From JBHJGP01 sp050331695 (GTDB lineage: Bacteria; Pseudomonadota; Alphaproteobacteria; Geminicoccales; Geminicoccaceae): a DNA stretch of 64,000 nt. Where the stretch lies: NCBI GenBank assembly GCA_050331695.1, contig JBHJGP010000001.1, forward strand, positions 62,001 to 126,000. The letters are read 5' to 3'. The notes under the pieces were generated by a model. The model searched no databases, was not told where the DNA came from, and worked only from the letters and a program-made list of their open reading frames with translations. Positions 43,401 to 55,400 of the stretch are shown one piece after another. The translations under genes and the position numbers were made by a program. The stretch's first letter is position 1. Each line of letters opens with the position of its first letter.

Positions 43401-46400
43401 CGCCGAGAAAGGTGTCGGCCCCGCTGCCGCCGGTGAGCTGGTCATCGCCGTCACCACCGGCGATGAGATCGTCACCGCCACCGCCGTCGATGGTGTTGGC
43501 TCCGGCGCCGCCGCTGAGCTGGTCACCGAAGCTAGAGCCCAGCAATCCTTCGATATCCGTGTAGCTGTCACTCTCGGCGTCGCTGCCGCTACCGGTCGAG
43601 CCGTCGAGGGTGACGGTGACGGCAGCGCCGGCGCCGGCATAGGAGGCTGTGTCGGTTCCTAGGCCACCGATCAGCACATCGGCGCCGGCGCCGCCCTCGA
43701 GGCGATCATTGCCGGCTCCGCCTTCCAGGGTCTGGCTGCCGCCATGGCCGATCAGATGGTCACCATGGGCCGATCCGACCACGCGCTCAATGTCGAAGAG
43801 CGTATCGCCGGCGGCGTCACCGGCGACCCCGGCGCCGCCATCGGTCCGGACGGTGACGCCACTGGTGGCGCCGCTATAGTCTGCGGTGTCAGTGCCGCTG
43901 CCGCCGATCAGGACGTCCGCGGCACCGCCGCCGATCAGCGTATCGTCACCGGCACCGCCTTCCAGCGTCTCGATGGCGCCGGCACCAACCAGAAGATCAC
44001 CCGCCCCGGAGCCGACGAGGCGCTCGATGCCGGAAAGCGTGTCGCCGGCGGCTTCGTCGCCGACGCCGGCCGTGCCGTCGAGGTAGACCGTCACGGCACC
44101 GCCGGCGGCCGCGTAATCGGCCGTATCGATGCCGCTGCCGCCGGTGAGCGCATCAGCGCCGGCGCCGCCGATGAGCGTGTCGTCACCCGAATTGCCGGTG
44201 ATGGCGTCGTCGCCGGCACCGCCTCGAACGAGATCATCGCCGCCGCTACCCTCGAGGGTGTCCGCTGCCGCACTACCATCAAGGATGTCGTCATGGGCCG
44301 AGCCGACCAGACGTTCGATGCCCTGAGCGGTATCACCACCGGCCTCGCCGCCCGTGCCGGCGCTACCATCCAGAGCCATGGTGACCGCGCTGGCGGAGCC
44401 GCCATAGTCCGCCGTGTCGAAGCCCGCGCCGCCGACCAGCGCGTCAGCGCCGCCGCCGCCGATCAGCAGATCGTCACCGCCGCCGCCCTCCAAGATCTCA
44501 GCATTGCCGGACCCTTGGAGCTGGTCACCGAAACCCGAACCGATCTGGCGCTCGACACTCGCGATCGTATCGCCGGCGGCATCACCGCCGGCGCCGGTCG
44601 TGCCGTCCAGATAGGCGGTCACAGCGGCGGTCGAGCCGGCATAGGTAACGGTGTCCGTACCGGCGCCGCCGATCAATTGATCGGCGCCGGCACTGGAGAT
44701 CAAGAGATCATCGCCGGCGCCGCCATCCATGCGCTCGTCGCCGGTGCCGCCGATCAACGAATCGTCGAAGTCGGAGCCGGTGAGCTGTTCGATGTCGGTG
44801 AGGCTGTCCCCCTCGGCATGGCCGCCGAGACCGGTGCCGTCGAGTAGCGAGACTGTGACGGCCGCGTTCGAGGTATCATAGTCGGCCACGTCGGTACCCG
44901 TTCCGCCCAGAAGCGTGTCCGCCCCGGCGCCGCCGATCAGGCGATCATCGCCGGCCCCGCCTTCGAGCCGGTCATCGCCTGTATGGCCATGGAGGTGGTC
45001 ATCGTGGTCGCTGCCGATCAGCGTCTCGATGCCGCTGAGCGTGTCGCCTTGGGCGTGACCGCCGACGCCGGACGCACCGTTAAGGAACGCCGTCACGCCT
45101 GCGATCGACGCGCCGTAGTCGGCCCGGTCAACGCCGGCCCCACCGTCCAGAGCGTCCCCGCCGGCGCCGCCGATCAGCAGATCGTCACCGGCGCCGCCGC
45201 TCAAGGTGTCATCACCGGCCGCGCCTTCAAGGCGATCGGCGAAACTGGAGCCGCTGATCGCTTCAACGTTGGACAGAACGTCGCCCTGGGCCTCGCCGCC
45301 GATCCCGGCTGTGCCGTCGAGATAGGCGCTGACGCCGGCACCGGAGGCGCTGTAGTCGACCTCGTCCGTGCCACCGCCGCCATCGATCAGGTCGGCGCCG
45401 GCCCCACCGATCAACAGATCGTTACCAGCACCACCATCCAGGGTATCGTCGCCAGCGGCGCCAACCAACCGGTCGCCGCCACCTCCGCCCTCGAGCGTGT
45501 CGCCGCCCGTGGTGCCGGTGAGGAGATCGCTGGGGGCCGAGCCGATAATCCGTTCGATGGCGGCGAGCGTGTCACCCGCGGCATCGCCCGCAACACCGAT
45601 GGTGCCGTCCAGATAGGCGGTAACGCCCTGGGCCGAGCCGCCGTAATCGGCCGTGTCGGTGCCGGTGCCGCCGTCCAACGTATCGGCGCCGGCGCTGCCC
45701 AGGAGGCGGTCATCGCCGGCACCGCCTTCGAGAGTGTCCGCGCCGACCGCTCCGACAAGGCGATCATCCTGGCCGCTGCCGATGACCCGTTCGATGCCGC
45801 TGAGCGTGTCGCCCTGAGCGTCGCCGCCGCTGCCGGCGGTGCCATCCAAATGGACGGTGACGGCTGAGGCCGATGCGCTGTAGTCGGCGGTGTCTGTACC
45901 GGTGCCACCCAGAAGGACATCGGCACCGGCGCTGCTGATCAGGAGGTCGTCGCCGGCGGTTCCGTCAAGCGTTTCGGCGGTGGCGGCTCCGATCAGGCGA
46001 TCGTGGTTCGATGAGCCGGTGACCGCCTCGATCCCGGTCAGCGTGTCGCCATCGGCATCGCCGCCGACACCCGTACCGCTGGCGAGCGACACCGTGACGG
46101 CGGCGACGGAACCGGCATAAGACGCCGTGTCCGTCCCGGTCCCGCCGTCCAGAATGTCCCCGCCGGCGCCGCCGGTGAGGAGATCGTCGCCAGCACCGCC
46201 TTGAAGCTCATCATCGCCGGTCGAGCCGCCGAGGTCGTCGTCATGGGCGGAGCCCAGCAGGATCTCGGCGTCGGTGATGGTGTCGCCGGCGGCATCACCA
46301 CCGATACCGGCGCTGCCGTCCAGCGACGCGGTGACGCCGCCCGCCGAGCCGCTATAGTCGACCCGGTCGGTGCCGTCGCCGCCTTCGAGCGTGTCAGCAC

Positions 46401-49400
46401 CGCCTGATCCGACCAAAACGTCGTCGCCGCTGCCGCCGGTCAGTGTTTCGCCAGCACCCGCGCCGGCCAGACGATCGTCGCCGCTGGAGCCAATCAGGAT
46501 CTCGACGCCGGTGATCGTGTCGCCTTCGGCATCGCCGCCCGTGCCGGCGGTGCCATCGAGGAAAGCGGTGACCGCGGCGGCAGAGCTCGAATAGTCCACG
46601 GTGTCGACACCGCTACCGCCCAACAATTGATCGGCGCCGGCACCACCGATCAACGTGTCGTTCGCGGCACCGGCGTCCAGAATGTCTTCGCCGGCGCCGC
46701 CGGAGAGGCGGTCGTCTCCGCCGCCGCCAACCAAGCGATCATCCCCGCCGGCGCCGCTGAGGTCGTCGGCATTGGCGGAACCGATAACCGTCTCGATACC
46801 GGAGAGCGTGTCGCCAGCGGCATCGCCGCCGCTGCCGACGCTGCCATCAAGCGCGATGGTGACCCCGGTGGTGGATCCGCTGTAGCTGGCCGTGTCGGCA
46901 CCGGCGCCGCCGATCAGTTGATCCGCACCACCGCCACCGGTCAGAAGGTCGTCGCCGGCGGCACCGTCGAGCCGTTCATCGGCGCCGGTGCCGGTCAGTA
47001 CGTCATCATGGGCACTGGCGCTGACCTGTTCGATGCCGCTCAGCACATCGCCGGCGGCGAGCCCGCCGGTGCCGGCCGTGCCGTCCAGGTGGACGGTCAC
47101 ACCGGCCGAGGAGCCGCCATAGTCGAGGTGATCGAGCCCGATGCCGCCGTCGATCGTATCGGCGCCGGCACCCGCCACGATCTGATCGTTGCCGGCGCCG
47201 CCCGTGACGACATCGTCGCCGGCGTCATCACTGATAAGATCGTCCCCGGCACCGCCGTCCAGCGTATCGTCGCCGGTGCTGCCGGTCAGTTCGTCGGCGA
47301 AATCGGAACCTGTCAGCCGTTCAATGCCGGAAAGCGTGTCGCCTTCGGCGTCACCGCCGGCACCGGTGCCGGTGCCGAGGGACAGGGTGACGGCAAGGCT
47401 CGAGCCGGCGTAGCTCGCCAGATCGCTGCCGCCACCGCCGATCAGCTGATCGGCACCGGCGCCGCCCGTCAAAACGTCATTGCCGGCGCCACCGTCCAGA
47501 ATATCGTCGCCCGTGGAGCCACCGAGCTGATCGCCTTGACTGGAGCCGATCAGATGCTCGATGTTTGTAAGCGTGTCGCTCTCGGCATGGCCGCCGGTTC
47601 CACCCGAACCGTCGAGCGCGATCGTGACGCCCAGGTTCGAGCCGGAATAGTCGGCGATGTCCGTGCCGGCACCACCGGCGAGCGCATCGCTGCCCAAGCT
47701 CGAGATGAGCCGGTCGTCGCCGGCCCCGCCATCGAGGCTTTCGGCACCGGTGCCGCCGGTCAACAGGTCGCCGTGGGCCGAACCGACGATGCGCTCGATG
47801 CTCGAGAGCGTGTCACCGTCGGCGTCGCCACTGATGCCAGCGGAGCCGTCGAGGCCGACGGTCACGGCGGCGCCCGAGCTCGAATAATCGGCGCTGTCGG
47901 TGCCGCTGCCGCCATCCAGAAGATCCGCACCGGCACTGCCACCGAGTGTGTCATCGCCGGCCTGGCCCAACAATTGATCGCCGCCGGCGGCGCCGGAAAG
48001 CCGATCGTCGAACGCCGAACCGGACAGGCGCTCAATGCCGGAGAGCGTGTCGCCCTCGGCATCGCCGCTGACGCCGCTGGTGCCGTCGAGGCTCGCCGTT
48101 ACCCCTTGGGCTGATCCGGCATAATCAGCCGTATCGGTTCCGGCGCCACCAATCAGCGTGTCGGCGCCGGCACCGCCGATCAATCGATCGTCGCCGGCAT
48201 TGCCTGACAGACGATCATCGCCCGTGTGACCGACGAGTTCGTCATCGAAAGCCGACCCCTCGAGGACCTCAATACCTGAGAGCGTGTCGCCTTCGGCATC
48301 GCCGCCGACACCTGCCGAGCCGTCGAGATAGGCCGTTACCGCCTGACCCGAGACGGTATAGTCGGCCGTGTCCGTGCCGGCGCCGCCGATGAGCTGATCG
48401 GCACCTGCGCCGCCGGAAAGCCGATCATCGCCGGTCTCGCCCTCGAGGCGATCGTCGCCGGCGGCACCACTAAGGGTATCATCGCTGCCGCCGCCGAGGA
48501 TCTGATCATCGTTCGCGCCGCCGCTCAAAACGTCATCATGGGCTGAGCCGACCAGCCGTTCGATGGTGGAAAGCGTGTCGCCGGCCGCGTCACCACCGCT
48601 GCCGACCGAGCCGTCAAGGCCGATGGTCACGGCGGCGTCGGAGCCTTGATAGCTGGCGGTGTCCAAGCCGGCGGCGCCCGTCAGCACGTCAGCGCCGGCG
48701 CCGCCGATCAGCAGATCGTCGCCGCCGCCGCCGTCGAGCGTGTCGTCGCCGGCGCCACCGTCGAGCGTGTCGTCGCCGGCACCGCCGGTGAGCGTGTCGT
48801 CCGTGGCGCCGCCGGTGATATGGTCGGCAAAGGCCGAACCGGTGATGGCCTCGATCGAGGTCAAGGTATCGCCCTCGGCGTCACCGCCGCTCCCGGCGCT
48901 GCCGTCCAAGGTGACCGTGACGCCGCCACCGGAACTGTCGTAGGCAGCCGTGTCCGTTCCGGCACCGCCGATAAGCTGATCGGAACCGGCGCCGCCGTCG
49001 AGCGTGTCGTCGCCCTGGCCACCGTCGAGCGTATCGTCGCCGCCGGCGCCTGCGAGCGCGTCGTCGCCGGCTCCCCCTTCCAGTTGGTCGGCCAGGATCG
49101 AACCGGTGAGGCGGTCATCATGAACCGATCCGACCAGATGCTCGATGCTCGTGAGGGTATCGCCCTGGGCGTCGCCGCCGATGCCGGTCGCACCGTCCAG
49201 GCTCGCGGTGACGGCGGCGGCGGACAGGCCGTAATCGACCGTATCGGTGCCGCTGCCGCCCAGCAATTGATCGGCGCCGGATGAGCCGATCAGCCGGTCG
49301 TCACCGGCGTCGCCTTGTAGGGTTTCGGCGGTGCCTGCGCCGGTGAGCCGGTCATTGTGGACGGAGCCCTCCAGGATCTCGACGTCTGAAATCGTGTCGC

Positions 49401-52400
49401 CGGCGGCGTCGCCACCGACCCCTGTGGAGCCGTCGAGACCCGCCGTGACGCCCGCGGACGAGCCCTGATAGGTGGCGGTGTCGCTGCCCAAACCACCGAG
49501 GATGGTATCGGCACCGGCGCCGCCGCGGATGACATCATCACCGGCACCGCCCTCCAACGTGTCATCGCCGGCGCCGCCCAACAGTGCGTCGGCCCCGCCA
49601 TTGCCGCGGATCGTATCCGCGCCGGCTGAGCCGGTGAGATGATCGTCGAAGGCCGAGCCATCCAACTGCTCGACTGCCGTGAGTGTATCGCCGAGGGCTT
49701 CGCCGCCGGAGCCCGTGGAGCCGTCCAGGCCAATGGTGACGGCGGATGCGGCACCGCTATAGTCGGCGATGTCGACGCCCGCGCCGCCGTCGATGACGTC
49801 GCCGCCCTGGCCGCCGATTAGCCTGTCGTCGCCGTCGCCGCCTCGGAGCGTGTCGATCCCGTCGCCGCCGGCAAGCCGGTCCTGGCCGGCGCCACCTTCC
49901 AGGATCTCGCCGCCGGTGGCACCGGTCAGGTCGTCGTCGTGGGCCGAACCTACCAGCCGCTCGATCCCGATGAGCGTGTCGCCTTGGGCGTCGCCGCCGG
50001 TGCCGGCACTGCCGTCGAGCGCCACCGTGACCGCCGCAGCGGAAGCTTGATAGTTCGCCGTGTCGGTACCACTGCCGCCGATCAGGGTGTCGGCGCCGCC
50101 CCGGCCCTCCAGCGTGTCGTCACCGGCGGCACCCTCGAGCCGCTCATCACCGGCAGCACCGATGAGGCTGTCTGCCTGCGCGGAGCCCAGGATCTGCTCG
50201 ACGCCCGAGAGCGTATCACCGGCGGCATCGCCGCCGGCTCCGGCGGTGCCGTCGAGATAGGCGGTGACGCCGAGCGAGGAGGCCGAATAATCGACACGGT
50301 CGGTGCCGCCGCCGCCCAATATGGTGTCCGCGCCGGCATCGCCGGTGAGCGTATCGTTGCCGCCACCACCCTCCAGCCGGTCGCTGACGGCACTGCCGCC
50401 GAGATGGTCGTCATGTGCGGAGCCTATGAGAATTTCGGCGGTCTGAATCGTGTCGCCCGCGGCGAAACCGCCGACGCCGACGCTTCCCGCCAGATCGATC
50501 GTGACGGCGGCACCGGACAGGCCGTAATGGATCGTATCGGTGCCGGTTCCGCCGATCAGGATGTCGGCGCCAAGGCTGCCGCGGAGGATGTCGTCGCCGG
50601 CACCGCCGCTCAGGGTTTCGGCTGTCACGTCGCCGGTGAGATCGTCGTCGAGCCCGCTCGCGACGATCACCTCGAAGCCGCTCAGCACATCGCCCTGGGC
50701 ATCGCCGCCAGCGCCAGTGCCGGCACCGAGATCGATGGTCACGGCCGTGCCGGCGGCACTGTAGTCCAACGTGTCGATGCCGCTGCCGCCGATCAGCGTG
50801 TCGGCGCCGGCGCTGGAGAGAACGGTATCGTCACCGGCGCCGGCGTCCAGCGTTTCGCCAGCTGAACCACCGCCCAGACGGTCGGTATGAGCCGAGCCGA
50901 TGATCGCCTCAATGGCCGAAAGCGTGTCGCCTTGGGCATCGCCGCCACTGCCGGTGGAGCCATCGGTGCTGACCGTCACGCCGGCGGCCGACGCGCCGTA
51001 ATCAGCCGTGTCCGCGCCGATCCCGCCATCCAGCGTGTCGGCGCCGAGACCTCCCTCGAGTACGTCATCGCCGGAGCCGCCGGTGAGCTGATCATCGCCC
51101 CCGGCGCCGATCAGCACGTCGTCACCGGCGCCGCCTGAGAGTTGGTCGCCGCCGCCGGCGCCGACGAGCCGGTCGGCGGACGACGAGCCGGTCAGCGCCT
51201 CGACCGAGCTCAGCACATCGCCCTCGGCATCGCCGCCAACACCGCTCGAGCCGTCCAGGTAGGCGGTGACGCCTACCGCCGATCCGGCATAGGTCGCCCG
51301 GTCGCTGCCCGTGCCGCCATCGAGCGTATCGGCGCCGGCACCGCCGATCAGAAGATCGTCACCGCTGCCGCCCTGGAGATCATCGTTGCCGGCCCGGCCA
51401 TCGAGGGTATCGTCGCCTGCTCCCCCCATGAGCGTGTCGTCGCCGGCTGAGCCCGCGAGCTCATCGCCGAAGCTGGAGCCGAGTACCGTTTCGATCGTGG
51501 TGAGACTGTCACCTTCAGCATCGCCGCCGGTGCCCGCCGTACCGTCCAAAGCGACGGTGACGGCGGCGCCGGAGCCAGCATAGGACGCCGTGTCGTCACC
51601 GGCGCCGCCGATCAATTGGTCGGCGCCCGCGCCGCCCTCCAACTGATCGTCACCGGCACCGCCCTCTAACCGGTTGGCAGCGCTGCCGCCGGCGAGGCTG
51701 TCTCTGAACGCCGAACCGGTAAGGTTTTCAATATCCTGAAGCGTGTCACCCTGGGCGTGTCCGCCGACACCGTTCGAGCCATCGAGCGAGACGGTGACCG
51801 CGGCCGTGGACGCCGCGTAGTCGGCGGTATCGATGCCGCTGCCGCCCAAGAGCTGATCAGCGCCCCCGGCGCCCGTGAGGCGATCGTCACCGGCGCCGCC
51901 CTCCAGGCGGTCGTCACCGGCCGAGCCGGCGAGCCTGTCGCCGTGGGCCGAGCCGACCAAAGCCTCGATGCCGCTCGCCGTATCGCCCTCGGCATCACCG
52001 CCAACGCCCGCTGTTCCGTCGAGGTTCATGGTGACGGCCTGAGCCGAGCCGGCATAGTCGATCGTGTCGGTGCCAGCGCCACCGATGAGCGTGTCGGCGC
52101 CGTCGCTGGAGATCAGCCGATCGTCGCCGGCCCCGCCTTCCAAGGTTTCCGCGCCGGCCCCACCGCCGAGGCGGTCCGCGTCGGTCGAGCCCCGTAGATG
52201 TTCGATATCGGTGAGGGTGTCGCCCTCGGCATCGCCGCCGAGGCCCGTGCTCCCGTCGAGGGCGACGGTGACGCCGGCAACGGAACTCGTATAGTCGGCG
52301 ATGTCGGTGCCGAGGCCGCCATCGATCGCGTCTCCGCCAGTTCCGCCTGTAAGCAGATCGTCGCCGGCGCCGCCGTCCAACTGATCGTTTCCGCCGCCAC

Positions 52401-55400
52401 CGGTTAGCACATCGTCGCCGGCCTGGCCTTCAAGGGTGTCGGCCACGCCGGAACCGGTCAGCTGATCGTTGTGGGTCGAGCCGACCAGCCGCTCGATACT
52501 TGTGAGCGTGTCACCGTCAGCGTCGCCGCCAATACCGGCGCTGCCGTCAAGGGCCACCGTCACGCCGGAGGCCGAGCTGCCGTAGGCCGCCGCGTCGGTG
52601 CCGGCACCACCCCGGAGCGTATCGCTGCCGGCACCGCCTTCCAGCGTGTCGGCACCGGCACCGCCGTCGAGCAGATCATCGCCGGCGCCGCCGAGAATGG
52701 TGTCAGTGCCGGCGTTGCCCTCGAGCGTGTCGCTGCCGGTGCCGCCGGCCAGGGCGTCGTCAAACGCCGAGCCCAGAACGGTTTCGATCGAGACCAGCGT
52801 GTCGCCGGCGGCATCGCCGGCGACACCGGTTCCGGCCGCAAGATCGACGCTCACGCCGGCGGCGGAAGAGCTATAGTCGGCGGCGTCGTTGCCGGCCCCA
52901 CCATCCAATTGGTCCGCGCCCTGACCGCCCGCCAGAACATCGTCGCCCGCCCCGCCCGTGAGCCGTTCGTCGCCCGCGGCGCCAACCAGTCGGTCAGCGT
53001 GATCGGAGCCGAGCAGTTGTTCGATGGTCGCGAGCCGATCGCCCTGGGCGTCGCCGCCGCTGCCCGCACTGCCGTCGAGATGTACGGTCACCCCGGCGGC
53101 CGAGCCGCTATAATCCGCCAGGTCCGTGCCGCTGCCACCGATCAGTTGGTCCGCGCCGGCGCGGCCGACCAGCCGGTCGTCTCCGGCTGCGCCGTCGAGA
53201 ACGTCGTCGCCGGTGCCGCCAAACAGATGATCGCCCTGGCCGGAGCCCACCACCCGCTCGATACCGCTGAGCCCGTCGCCTTCGGCATCACCGCCAAGGC
53301 CTGTCCCGGCACCGAGATCGATCGTCACAGCGGTTGCGGAACCGGCGTAGGACGCGGTGTCGGTGCCTGCCCCGCCGATCATCTGATCCTGGCCCGCACC
53401 GCCTTCGATCAGGTCGTCGCCTTCGCCGCCGTCCAATGTGTCGTCGCCGGAGGCCCCGTAGAGATTGTCGCTGCCGAGGCCGCCGATCAGCTGATCGGCC
53501 GACGCGGCGCCGGTTAGCGTATCGTTGAAGCCGGAGCCGACGACGCGCTCGATGCCGCTCAGTTGATCGCCCTCGGCATCGCCTCCGCTGCTGCCGCTGC
53601 CATCGAGGTTGACGGTGACCGCGGCGCCGGAGCTGGCGTAAGAAGCGGTGTCGAGGCCCGCTCCGCCGTCCAGCGTGTCGGCGCCGCCAGCACCGGTCAG
53701 AAGATCGTCTCCGGCGCCACCGATTAGCCGGTCGTCGCTCGTGTGGCCGACAAGTTCATCATCTTCGGCAGAGCCTACGACCTCCTCGATCTGGTTCAAA
53801 ACATCGCCTTCGGCGTCGCCACCGACGCTGACCGTGCCGTCCAGATAAACTGTGACGGCCTGGCTCGAGCCGGTGTAATCCGCGCGGGCGACACCGGTGC
53901 CACCGGTGAGTGTGTCGCCGCCGGCCCCGCCGATCAGGGTGTCGTCGCCGGCGCCGCCATCAAGGGCGTCGGCAGCGGTGCCGCCGATCAGGCGATCGTC
54001 ATGGTCCGATCCGATCAGCCGTTCGATATTGCTGAGGCTGTCCCCTTCGGCATCGCCGGCGACACCGAGGCTGCCGTCGAGGGCGGCGGTCACACCCTGG
54101 CTCGAGGCGGTGTAGGCGACCGTATCGGTGCCGCTGCCGCCATCGATCACGTCGGCGCCCGTGCTGCCGACGATGAGATCGGTTCCGGCGCCGGCTTCAA
54201 GTGTTTCGACGCCGGCCCCGCCGATTAGGGTGTCCGCATTGTTCGAACCAACGACATGCTCGATGCTGGAAAGCAAGTCGCCTTCGGCTTCGCCGCCCAG
54301 GCCGGTGCCTAGGGCCAAATCGACGGTGACGGCACCGGCGGAAGCCGAATAGTCGACCCGGTCGGTGCCGGCGCCGCCGACAAGCGTATCGGAGCCGGTG
54401 CTACCGACGAACAGATCGCCGCCGCCGCCGCCTTCAAGGGTCTCACTACCCGCAGCGCCGATCAGGGTGTCGCCCGAGGCCGAGCCAACGACCCGTTCGA
54501 TGCCGGAGAGCACGTCACCCTCGGCGTCACCGCCGAAGCTGACGCTGCCGTCGAGCTCGACCGTGCCCGCGGCGAGGGACGTCCCATAGTCGGCGGTGTC
54601 GAAGCCGAGGCCGCCGATCAACTCATCGGCGCCGCCGCCGCCGACGAGCCGATCGTCACCGACCTCGCCGTCAAGCCGGTTGGTGCCGGCATCGCCGGTG
54701 AGCTCGTCGCCGTGAACCGAGCCTCGGATCCGCTCGACGTCGGTATAGCTGTCGCCTTCGGCGACGCCGCCCTGACCCGCGCCAGCGGCGAGGTCGATGG
54801 TCACCGCTGTCGCCGAGCCGATGTAGCTGACGGTGTCGTTGCCGCCACCACCGTCGATCAGGTCGCTGCCGACGCTGCCGGTGAGCGTGTCGTCGCCGCC
54901 TTCGCCGAACAAGGTTTCGTCGCCGGCACCGCCGCCCAGGCGGTCGCCGAAGGCGCTGCCCCTGATGGCCTCGATGCCGCTCAGATTATCACCCTGGGCG
55001 TCGCCGCCCTCGCCGGGCGTGCCGTCCAAGGAGACGGTCACCGCCTGGGTGGAGCCCTGATAGGTGACGGTGTCGACGCCGGCGCCGCCGATCAGGCTGT
55101 CGGCGCCGGCGCCGCCGTCGAGAACATCGTCACCCTGGTTACCGTCGAGGACATCGTCGCCGGCGCTGCCGGTGAGATGGTCGGCGTGCAGCGAGCCGTC
55201 GATCCGTTCGATGTCGCTGAGCGTGTCTCCCGCCGCATCGCCGCCGACCCCGACCGTGCCGTCCAGATAGACGGTGACGCCGGTGGCGGAAGCACGGTAA
55301 TCCGCGCGGTCGCTGCCGGCACCGCCGTCCAGCGCGTCGGCGCCGGCACCGCCGGCGATGACATCGTCGCCCATGCCACTGTCGAGGCTGTCGTCGCCGG